Below are positions 1 through 5,283 of a stretch of DNA of 6,577 bases, piece by piece. The position numbers were made by a program, and so were the translations under genes. The notes beneath the pieces were generated by a model. That model ran no database searches. It saw only the letters and a list, made by a program, of their open reading frames with translations, and was not told the origin of the DNA. The number at the start of each line of letters is the position of its first letter. Position 1 is the stretch's first letter. Origin of the DNA: CAZWHE01 sp964633825 (GTDB lineage: Bacteria > Planctomycetota > B15-G4 > CAYZWU01); the NCBI GenBank assembly GCA_964633825.1, contig CAZWHE010000191.1:1-6577 (forward strand), in the 5' to 3' direction.

Positions 1-213
1 ATCTCCGCCACCGAAATCGATGGTTTCAAATACAGCTTGGGAGAAAAATACTTCAATGAAATTAAAGCTTGGTTAAAGGCAAAGGAAGCGTTCGAGAAGG
101 AAAATCCTGATAAGGAATTTACACAAGCCAAGCCCGTGAAAGCCAAAATCAAGATCTTGAAAAAGAACATCAAAACCAAGGAAAAGGCTTTCACTCTTTC
201 GGCAAAGTATTAA
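1..213 (+). CDS. C-terminal end of an unidentified lysine-rich protein (5'-truncated)
   Basis: The open frame starts at the first base of the window and ends at TAA 211-213, giving the last 70 residues of a protein whose start lies outside. I do not recognise the family. The visible part is very rich in lysine (IKAWLKAKEAFEKENPDKEF, then KAKIKILKKNIKTKEKAF) with scattered aromatics, and ends in LSAKY. It shows no cysteine motif, nucleotide-binding motif or membrane segment. By hand count the stretch is about 38% GC (82 of 213), clearly lower than the genes downstream; part of this comes from the many AAA/AAG codons. It converges on the pseudokinase gene with a 28-bp gap and no visible terminator hairpin. 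That this is a real gene end rests on the uninterrupted frame and non-random composition. Confidence 0.6.
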   Translation: MSATEIDGFKYSLGEKYFNEIKAWLKAKEAFEKENPDKEFTQAKPVKAKIKILKKNIKTKEKAFTLSAKY

Positions 214-241
214 ATGTTATTACGTATTGTATCCCCCCTGC

Positions 242-1303
242 CTAACCCGGAATCTCAACAACGAATCGGGAGCCGTTTTCCGTGACATTGACATGTATGC
301 TCCCACCATGCGCTCGGATGATCCCGTATGAGGAAGCAAGACCGAGTTCTTCGCGAAATCTGATGATCTTACGTGAGTACATCGGAATGAATGCCTGGTC
401 CACGTCCTGCGCAAGCAAGACCGAGTGTATTCCTTCCAATACGATGACAACGGTCTCGTCTTTCTCGGCGAGGGAAAGCGATACCTCGATTCGGCCTTTC
501 TTTTCATCTGTTCCTTTCAACAAAAACTGAAGCACACTCTTGAGTGCCGCCAGTATCTGGTCATAGTCAATCATCGATTCTTCCGGGAAATCTCCAAAAT
601 CAACGGTGACGGGGATTTCTAAACCGGTCTCTGTTCTGGCTTGATTGATTGCCGTAGTAATCAGGTTGTTCATGTTGGCGGGCATTTTTTTCGGCTTGCG
701 CGCCCTGGAGAAATTTTCGAGTTCCCGTACTATCTGGACGATTCGGCCGGATTCCTTCTCCATGAGATTGTAGATCTCTTCGAATTCATGGGAGCTCATC
801 TTGTATGCTTCCCGAGAGAGCAGGATTTGAAGAAAACCCCTTATCGTTGTGAGGGGATTGTTCACTTCAGGGGCCAATCCTTCCACGAAAGAAGCGAGAG
901 CATCCATTCTGAGATCGATGGTGAGCCTGCTCTGCTCGAGTGAATTCTTGAATTCCCTTCTCAGGATAAAGGCGAGCTCATCAATAAAAAAGGGTTCGAG
1001 AATATAGGTGTCAACCCCGCTGATCAGTGCGCGCGAGGCTGTTTCTCTTTGATCAGCCTGAAAAGTGAAGATAATACGAATCGCGGGATAAGTCTTTTTG
1101 AGAGTTTTGATGACACTGAGCTCTTCGGGAAGAATCGACTCGCCGTCTATCAGACAAAGCGCCGGCTCCATCTTGAGAATGTCCGGGAAGAGATCGGAGA
1201 GAGATGAGTAAGCCCAGACTGTGGCTTGGTCGCCTAAAGCCCCTTCCATAAGGAGTTTGAGCTCACTCTTTCTCCGTTTGGTGACCAGGATTGCCGGAAG
1301 CAT
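242..1303 (-). CDS. Degenerate receiver-histidine kinase hybrid (probable pseudokinase)
   Basis: This 353-residue cytoplasmic protein has no membrane segment. Residues 1-115 resemble a CheY-like receiver. Asp53 (LCLID) is kept, but the acidic pair near the N-terminus is replaced (LVTKRR) and the conserved KP lysine is Glu103 (ILEPF). Residues 130-205 resemble a HisKA dimerisation domain with the usual context G-L-A-x-E-V-N-N-P-L, but the phospho-accepting His is Pro145. Residues 206-353 resemble a HATPase_c domain. The N-box Asn aligns with Lys263, the DxGxG loop is lost (LEGIHS), and the G2 glycines of GTGLGL read REELGL. The closing YGIIRAHGG and the F-box-like IPMYSRK survive. The frame is intact, so this looks like a maintained non-catalytic signalling protein rather than a decayed gene; that is inference. 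The start is ATG 1301-1303, preceded by a modest GAGAG ribosome binding site. It lies downstream of gmhA on the same strand but probably has its own promoter. Confidence 0.88.
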   Translation of the reverse strand: MLPAILVTKRRKSELKLLMEGALGDQATVWAYSSLSDLFPDILKMEPALCLIDGESILPEELSVIKTLKKTYPAIRIIFTFQADQRETASRALISGVDTYILEPFFIDELAFILRREFKNSLEQSRLTIDLRMDALASFVEGLAPEVNNPLTTIRGFLQILLSREAYKMSSHEFEEIYNLMEKESGRIVQIVRELENFSRARKPKKMPANMNNLITTAINQARTETGLEIPVTVDFGDFPEESMIDYDQILAALKSVLQFLLKGTDEKKGRIEVSLSLAEKDETVVIVLEGIHSVLLAQDVDQAFIPMYSRKIIRFREELGLASSYGIIRAHGGSIHVNVTENGSRFVVEIPG

Positions 1304-1380
1304 AAAAACTCTCTCGTCCGAAATTGAGAATAGGTTTCTCTTTCTGGACTGATACCGCGGTTAAAAGTTGTTCTTATAAT

Positions 1381-1409
1381 ATATTACCATACAATCAACA
1401 AGATATCAA
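1381..1409 (-). promoter_or_regulatory. Candidate sigma70 promoter for the pseudokinase gene
   Basis: Read on the minus strand, TTGATA (1404-1409) and TAATAT (1381-1386) are separated by exactly 17 bp, matching the -35 and -10 consensus at 5 and 4 of 6 positions. A second overlapping option is TTGTTG, 17 bp, TATAAG, slightly further downstream. Transcription would begin near 1374 and leave a leader of about 70 nt before the ATG at 1303. The surrounding 1361-1420 is only about 17% GC by hand count, as expected of a promoter region. Confidence 0.45.
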
Positions 1410-1459
1410 TAATTTTAAATACAATGGACTGCGGCGACTCCTCAATCTGTGTAATGCCT

Positions 1460-1479
1460 TTGTATTAACAATATTACAA
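1460..1479. repeat. Short inverted repeat, operator-like
   Basis: TTGTA (1460-1464) and TACAA (1475-1479) form a perfect 5-bp inverted repeat around a 10-bp AT-rich centre, in the gap between gmhA and the pseudokinase gene. The one-turn spacing would suit a dimeric DNA-binding protein, but arms this short occur by chance in AT-rich DNA. It lies about 50 bp upstream of the candidate pseudokinase promoter (minus-strand sense). Confidence 0.2.
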
Positions 1480-1501
1480 GCTGCTTAACGGGAATTCATC
1501 T

Positions 1502-1555
1502 GGAGGTGTTTTTATGTTTGAAATTGAAAGCTCAATAGGGTCTATCGGATTTTAA
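1502..1555 (+). CDS. Possible 13-codon mini-ORF with a strong ribosome binding site
   Basis: GGAGG (1502-1506) sits 7 nt before ATG 1514-1516, an ideal Shine-Dalgarno arrangement. The frame reads MFEIESSIGSIGF and stops at TAA 1553-1555. The stop overlaps, tail to tail, the stop of the leftward phosphoheptose isomerase gene in a TTAA palindrome. No convincing plus-strand promoter lies upstream; TTGTTC 1368-1373 with TACAAT 1390-1395 (16 bp apart) is the best weak match. It could be a tiny translated peptide, a vestigial gene start, or chance. The peptide matches no family I know. The start coordinate given includes the ribosome binding site. Confidence 0.25.
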   Translation, partial: GGVFMFEIESSIGSIGF

Positions 1556-2124
1556 TCTCCTCCGAAAAGCTCGCTCTCCACGATTTCGCAGAGGATGTGA
1601 CCGATCATGATGTGTGCTTCCTGAATGCGTGCCGTGTCGATCGACGGAACATTGAGTAAGAGTGCGGATTGTTTTTTCAGAAGCCCGCCCGATTCTCCGG
1701 TGAGTGCAATGACATGAGCGCCCATTTTTTTTGCAGTTTCCGCCGCTTTGACGATGTTTTGGGAATTGCCGCTTGTGGAGATGGCCAGGGCGACGTCACC
1801 CGAACGAACAGATGCCTTGACCAGACGGGATAGAGCCTCATCATAAGAATAATCATTGGAAGTTGCAGTGAGGGCCGAGAGCCCGCTTCCGATTGCCAAA
1901 GCCGGCAGCCCCTCTCGATCCTTTCTAAAGCGGCAAAGGAGCTCACCCTCGATATGAAGGGCATCGGCTGCGCTCCCACCGTTCCCGAAAAGAACGACCT
2001 TCTTGTCCGCCCTGTAACATGCGATCAACGTCTGAGCGGCCTGTTCGATTTTATCCGACAATGTCTCCATCGTTTTTCTCATGGTCTCGGCATGCTCGTG
2101 AAACGCTCTTTTCACACATTCCAT
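1552..2124 (-). CDS. gmhA: Phosphoheptose isomerase (sedoheptulose 7-phosphate isomerase), SIS family
   Basis: This enzyme would convert D-sedoheptulose 7-phosphate to D-glycero-D-manno-heptose 7-phosphate, the first step to the ADP-heptose used in the LPS inner core. With the chosen start the protein is 190 residues, close to E. coli GmhA (192). It is a single cytoplasmic SIS domain with FGNGGSAADA (46-55), TSNDYSYDEA, STSGNS (phosphate-binding loop, 116-121), ALTGESGG and DTARIQEAHI. The four zinc/catalytic ligands of GmhA align with His57, Glu61, Gln168 and His176, which favours GmhA over the SIS protein DiaA or sugar-nucleotide regulators. The same frame extends 21 codons upstream to ATG at 2187, but that start has no Shine-Dalgarno. 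The ATG at 2124 has GAGGT about 5 nt upstream and gives the usual N-terminus. It is divergent from the NtrC-like regulator gene. Confidence 0.9.
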   Translation of the reverse strand: MECVKRAFHEHAETMRKTMETLSDKIEQAAQTLIACYRADKKVVLFGNGGSAADALHIEGELLCRFRKDREGLPALAIGSGLSALTATSNDYSYDEALSRLVKASVRSGDVALAISTSGNSQNIVKAAETAKKMGAHVIALTGESGGLLKKQSALLLNVPSIDTARIQEAHIMIGHILCEIVESELFGGD

Positions 2125-2312
2125 GATGACCTCGGTTGGGGATGGATTGTCCTGTGTCGATTGAAATAAGTCGAATGATAGTAACATTTTTCGTAAACAC
2201 GGTCCAACATGACCTCGGGTGATTTTCCTTGAAATCCTCTATGATCTCCTGATGATAGCACTGAAAGATTTTTTTAAGGTCGGATATAAATTTTCGAGAG
2301 GAGGCGATCGGT
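2125..2312. promoter_or_regulatory. Divergent control region between gmhA and the NtrC-like regulator
   Basis: Promoters for both directions must lie here or further upstream. Rightward candidates are TTGAAA (2229-2234) and GATGAT (2251-2256) 16 bp apart, and CTGAAA (2261-2266) and TATAAA (2285-2290) 18 bp apart. The second would start transcription almost at the ribosome binding site. Leftward, TATCAT (complement of 2252-2257) is a fair -10 without a clear -35. AGGAGG at 2299-2304, 8 nt before the TTG at 2313, is a strong ribosome binding site and fixes that unusual start codon. I found no GG-N10-GC sigma54 element. Confidence 0.4.
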
Positions 2313-3680
2313 TTGGCATCGGAGAGCAGACTCAAAATTCTCCTTGCTGATGATGAAAAAACGATTCGGGTCACTCTGGGAGATGATCTCCGGGCGGCCG
2401 GTCACGATGTCGTCGATGTGGGACACGGCGATGACGCTGTCAGGGCTCTTGAAGAAGATGTTTTCGATCTTGTTATTACCGACATCCGGATGCCGGGCGC
2501 CGACGGGCATCAGATCCTGAAGAAGGCGAAAACGATCCGATCCGAAACCGAGGTTATAGTCATCACGGGATTTGGAACAGTGGAATCGGCTGTTGAAGCG
2601 ATGCGCGCCGGGGCATTCAATTATATCCTCAAACCCTTTCTCAACACCGACATTCTCCTTTGTCTCGACAGGATCATCAAAGTGAAAGGTCTGCTCGAAG
2701 ACAACCGCAGGCTCAAAGATCAGCTGGGAAAACTGACCGGCATCGAGAACATCATCGGGAAGTCCCGTTCTATGCAAGAAGTGCTCAAGGTAGTGCGCAG
2801 CGTTGCCGGCAGCGACGCTTCGATCTTGATAGAAGGGGAAAGCGGCACAGGGAAAGAAGTGATCGCCCGGGCGATTCACATGAACTCCGACCGGAGCGGT
2901 TTGGAGTTCGTGGCGGTGTCGTGCGGCGCCCTTCCCGAGACCTTGCTGGAAACAGAGCTCTTCGGCCATGAGAAGGGAGCTTTCACCGATGCCCGCAAGG
3001 AGCGGAAGGGTCGTTTCGAGGTGGCAGACGGGGGAACGATCTTTCTCGACGATATCGATGACGTTCCTCTTTCCACGCAGGTCAAGCTACTCCGTGCTTT
3101 GCAGGAGCGCGAGATCGTTCGCGTGGGGGGGGAAAGAGCGATCAGTGTCGATATCCGCGTGATTTCAGCCACGAAACGAGACCTGAGAGAACTGATATCG
3201 GACGGCAAGTTCAGGGAAGATCTTTTTTATCGTCTGAACGTTGTCCCCATCAAGCTCCCGCCCCTCCGTGACAGAAAGGACGACATCCCCGTGCTGGTCG
3301 ACCACTTCATCCGGATCCAGTCCCAGCCCGGCCGTGAATACAGCGTGAAGCCCGAGGTCATGGACGCCCTGCTGCAATATTCCTGGCCCGGCAACGTGAG
3401 GGAGCTCGAGAACGCCGTCGAGCGTGCCATAGTGCTCGCCGGAGCGGGGCGCTACCTGAAAAAGGAAAATCTTCTTCGTCTTTCCGATCAGTTCAGAAAC
3501 GCTCCGGAACTTCCCGGCCGTAAAAAAACACTGAAGGAAGCCGTGATGGAGGCTGAAAGGAAACAGATCATCAAAGTCATCAAGTCAACGGGGGGGCACC
3601 GCGCCCAGGCGGCGATGATCCTCGGGATCAGCCGCAAGAGTCTCTGGGAAAAACTGCGGGATTACAACATCGAGGCCTGA
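2313..3680 (+). CDS. NtrC-family sigma54-dependent response regulator
   Basis: A 455-residue cytoplasmic transcription activator with the full REC-AAA+-Fis layout. The receiver (about 7-122) keeps the acidic pair Asp13/Asp14, phospho-acceptor Asp57 (VITDIRMP), Thr85 and Lys107 (ILKPF), so it should be phosphorylatable. After a charged linker, the AAA+ domain (about 145-380) has Walker A GESGTGKE (175-182), the sigma54-contact loop as GAFTDA (222-227) instead of GAFTGA, Walker B FLDDID (244-249) instead of FLDEI, sensor region REDLFYRLNV and WPGNVREL (358-365). A Fis-type helix-turn-helix (about 415-452, GGHRAQAAMILGISRKSLWEKL) binds DNA. It starts at TTG with AGGAGG 8 nt upstream; no better start exists. 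Its stop is one base from the lpxH start, implying co-translation. A cognate kinase is not visible here: the nearby kinase-like gene lacks its catalytic residues. Targets are unknown; the neighbours hint at envelope genes. Confidence 0.95.
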   Translation: MASESRLKILLADDEKTIRVTLGDDLRAAGHDVVDVGHGDDAVRALEEDVFDLVITDIRMPGADGHQILKKAKTIRSETEVIVITGFGTVESAVEAMRAGAFNYILKPFLNTDILLCLDRIIKVKGLLEDNRRLKDQLGKLTGIENIIGKSRSMQEVLKVVRSVAGSDASILIEGESGTGKEVIARAIHMNSDRSGLEFVAVSCGALPETLLETELFGHEKGAFTDARKERKGRFEVADGGTIFLDDIDDVPLSTQVKLLRALQEREIVRVGGERAISVDIRVISATKRDLRELISDGKFREDLFYRLNVVPIKLPPLRDRKDDIPVLVDHFIRIQSQPGREYSVKPEVMDALLQYSWPGNVRELENAVERAIVLAGAGRYLKKENLLRLSDQFRNAPELPGRKKTLKEAVMEAERKQIIKVIKSTGGHRAQAAMILGISRKSLWEKLRDYNIEA

Positions 3681-3681
3681 C

Positions 3682-4422
3682 ATGAAGGGCGATGTCCTGA
3701 TTGCGGCGGACTTTCATCTTTCATCCGAAGATCCCCGGGGGGTTGAGTCCTTCGTTTCTTTCATCAAGGAGAGGGTGTCCGGAGCCGCCGCATTTTATAT
3801 TCTCGGTGATCTTTTTGATCTCTGGATCGGCCCGTCTCAGCTGGATGAATCCGTTCTCCGCCCTGCTTTTGATGCTCTCCGCACGCTCTCTGAAAATGGC
3901 ACGCAGGTGACGCTTCTTCACGGCAACAGAGACTTTTTACTGGGAAGGGCTGAATCGGAAGCGCTCGGGGCCGAAATCCCGGGCGAGAGCGTCGAGAGGC
4001 TCATCCAGGGAAAACGTCTTTTTCTGACCCACGGCGACATCTTCTGCCCTCAAGATAAATCATATCAGCGACTCAAAAAAATCCTCAGAACCCCATTGGT
4101 TCGCCGCATGGTGCGCATTATCCCTGATTTGTTGCTTCACTTCTGTGCCGGATGGTTGCGCACGCGCTCGAAGAAAGCCCTCTCTCGCAAGGACAGAAAG
4201 ATCATGTCGATCCATGTTCCTCTCGTGGAGACTCTCGCGTGTGAAATGGGGATCGATGCTGTTTTTTGCGGCCATTTCCATCAACCCCAAGACCGGATTC
4301 TTGAAGGAGGGGGCCGGCTGATCGTCCTCTCTGAGTGGCGGGACCAAAAAGGGACTTATATCGTCTGCAGGGAGGGGTGTTTCGAGGTCTGTCAGGCAAA
4401 GACTTCGATCGAAACTCAGTAA
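3682..4422 (+). CDS. lpxH: UDP-2,3-diacylglucosamine diphosphatase LpxH
   Basis: This metallophosphoesterase would hydrolyse UDP-2,3-diacylglucosamine to lipid X and UMP, the fourth step of lipid A synthesis, at the inner face of the cytoplasmic membrane. At 246 residues it is near E. coli LpxH (240). All phosphoesterase blocks are present: AADFH (Asp10, His12), GDLFD (Asp43), HGNRDFLLG (Asn82, Arg83), THGD (His117) and GHFHQP (His198, His200). RTRSKKALSRKDRKIM (160-175) matches the LpxH-specific RxxSK segment, and the basic, hydrophobic 131-160 fits its membrane-associating insertion. Departures from E. coli include WIGPSQ where WIGDDD is usual, and HGDIFCPQD for HGDTLCTDD. The start is ATG 3682-3684, one base after the upstream stop. 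Its ribosome binding site (GAGG, 3672-3675) lies inside the regulator gene, so translational coupling is likely. Confidence 0.9.
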   Translation: MKGDVLIAADFHLSSEDPRGVESFVSFIKERVSGAAAFYILGDLFDLWIGPSQLDESVLRPAFDALRTLSENGTQVTLLHGNRDFLLGRAESEALGAEIPGESVERLIQGKRLFLTHGDIFCPQDKSYQRLKKILRTPLVRRMVRIIPDLLLHFCAGWLRTRSKKALSRKDRKIMSIHVPLVETLACEMGIDAVFCGHFHQPQDRILEGGGRLIVLSEWRDQKGTYIVCREGCFEVCQAKTSIETQ

Positions 4423-4512
4423 ATCCTTTTGAACAACAGAAAAAATCATATCTTTGCATTTTTCCTTGTTTCCCTTTCTCTCAGCGGCTAAGATTTTCCA
4501 CTTTCGCTCGTT
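4423..4512 (+). promoter_or_regulatory. Pyrimidine-rich leader with weak promoter candidate before cmk
   Basis: This 90-bp gap between lpxH and cmk is strikingly rich in T and C from about 4449 to 4510. TTGTTT (4466-4471) and TAAGAT (4489-4494) are 17 bp apart and match the sigma70 consensus at 3 and 4 positions, which would give a leader of only about 12 nt. GAAAAAAT and ATTTTTC form a weak AT-only inverted repeat (about 4439-4462), not a convincing terminator. No Shine-Dalgarno precedes the cmk ATG. Confidence 0.25.
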
Positions 4513-5196
4513 ATGAAAAAAAGCGTTGTCATAACACTGGACGGCCCCTCTGGAGCCGGCAAGAGCACTGTGGCCCGGGCGGTGGCTCGGAAGCTCCGTT
4601 ATCGGTATCTCGATACGGGCGCCATGTACCGCACTGTCGCGCTGGCGGTCCTCAGGGCCGGTCTTACAACCGATCCGCCGAACAAGAAAGAGATCGGCCG
4701 GCTTCTTGAAAAGATCAAAATCGAGCTTGGTGAGGGGGGTCGTGTTCTCCTCAACGGCAAGGAGGTCGAGAGCGAGATCAGGAGTGAGGAGGTGACGGCT
4801 GCGGTTTCGGCTGTCTCCGCGCTTCCCGCGGTCAGAAAGAAAATGGTTGCCCTCCAGCGGGCGTTTGCATTGGAGGGGCCCCTTGTGGTTGAAGGCCGGG
4901 ACACGGGCACTGTCGTCTTTCCCGAGTCTCCCCGCAGGTTTTTTCTCGACGCGGATTTGAAAACACGGACGAGGCGCAGGATCCTCCAGCAAGAAAAAGA
5001 GGGTTGGAGCAACGCGCCTCAGGAGGTCGTGATCCGCGATCTGGAGGGGCGTGACAGAAAGGACAGCGAGCGCCGGCATTCACCTTTGATTCGGGAGGGT
5101 CTCGAGGTCATCGATACGACCGACATGAGCTTCGATGAAGTTGTCGAGACGATTCTGAAAAGGGTGCAACAGAGTCGAAGGTTTGATAATCGATGA
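4513..5196 (+). CDS. cmk: Cytidylate kinase (CMP/dCMP kinase)
   Basis: Cmk transfers phosphate from ATP to CMP or dCMP, feeding pyrimidine nucleotide and CMP recycling pools in the cytoplasm. The 227-residue product has the bacterial Cmk signature blocks in order: P-loop DGPSGAGKST (10-19), YLDTGAMYR (32-40, CMP-site Asp34 and Arg40), the CMP-binding insert with LLNGKEVESEIRS and AVSAVSALPAVR, VVEGRDTGTVVFP, a DADLKTRTRRR segment like the family's LID-flanking arginines, and RDxxDSERRHSPL near the C-terminus. Nothing is truncated. The ATG at 4513 gives the expected N-terminus a few residues before the P-loop, but no Shine-Dalgarno is visible upstream. It is followed 87 bp later by rpsA, the cmk-rpsA order also known in E. 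coli and many other bacteria. Confidence 0.96.
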   Translation: MKKSVVITLDGPSGAGKSTVARAVARKLRYRYLDTGAMYRTVALAVLRAGLTTDPPNKKEIGRLLEKIKIELGEGGRVLLNGKEVESEIRSEEVTAAVSAVSALPAVRKKMVALQRAFALEGPLVVEGRDTGTVVFPESPRRFFLDADLKTRTRRRILQQEKEGWSNAPQEVVIRDLEGRDRKDSERRHSPLIREGLEVIDTTDMSFDEVVETILKRVQQSRRFDNR

Positions 5197-5207
5197 AAAC
5201 AGTGGGA

Positions 5208-5250
5208 CCGCCCTTGCGGTGAGGGCGGCTGTTATTGTGTTGTTGTTTTG
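5208..5250 (+). terminator. Hairpin with U-rich tail between cmk and rpsA (terminator or attenuator)
   Basis: CCGCCCT (5208-5214) and AGGGCGG (5222-5228) form a perfect 7-bp stem, 6 pairs of it G-C, around a 7-nt loop. CAG (5200-5202) and CTG (5229-5231) could extend it past an internal bulge. A T-rich, G-interrupted tail follows (TTATTGTGTTGTTGTTTTG). The T-run is imperfect, so partial termination or attenuation ahead of rpsA is more likely than a complete stop. It begins 11 bp after the cmk stop. Confidence 0.55.
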
Positions 5251-5283
5251 TAGATTGTTTATCAGTTTCGGAAGGTTCGTTTA

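Larger units (their letters stand above)
1304..1551. other. AT-rich intergenic region between gmhA and the pseudokinase gene
   Basis: This 248-bp gap separates two leftward genes. It holds the candidate pseudokinase promoter, a short inverted repeat and most of the 13-codon mini-ORF, each listed separately. I see no GC-rich hairpin followed by a T-run on either strand, so no intrinsic terminator for gmhA is evident. Some gmhA transcripts may therefore read into the pseudokinase gene. Confidence 0.6.

Noticed and set aside
214..285. ATG immediately after the stop of the first gene, opening a 23-codon frame
   Set aside because: It has no ribosome binding site of its own, soon runs antisense into the pseudokinase gene, and the peptide has no recognisable feature.
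300..900. Frameshift or sequencing error as the cause of the missing kinase motifs
   Set aside because: The residues on both sides of each lost motif stay in the correct frame and alignment (for example GLA-P-EVNNPL and REELGLASSYGII), so the changes are substitutions, not shifts.
2314..2328. Possible sigma54 promoter (TTGGCAT...AGCA) at the regulator start
   Set aside because: The GG and GC are 9 bp apart rather than the required 10, and the site lies inside the coding sequence.
2274..2969. Minus-strand open frame of 231 codons inside the regulator gene
   Set aside because: It lies opposite the highly conserved REC and AAA+ coding sequence and contains no domain; it is a shadow frame.
4439..4462. 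Inverted repeat GAAAAAAT/ATTTTTC after lpxH as a terminator
   Set aside because: The stem is entirely A-T except its closing pair, with a long loop, so it is too weak to call an intrinsic terminator.
4060..5079. Long minus-strand open frame (339 codons) antisense to lpxH and cmk
   Set aside because: It crosses two well-identified genes and their spacer, has no ribosome binding site or recognisable motif, and its composition is that expected of the complement of coding DNA.
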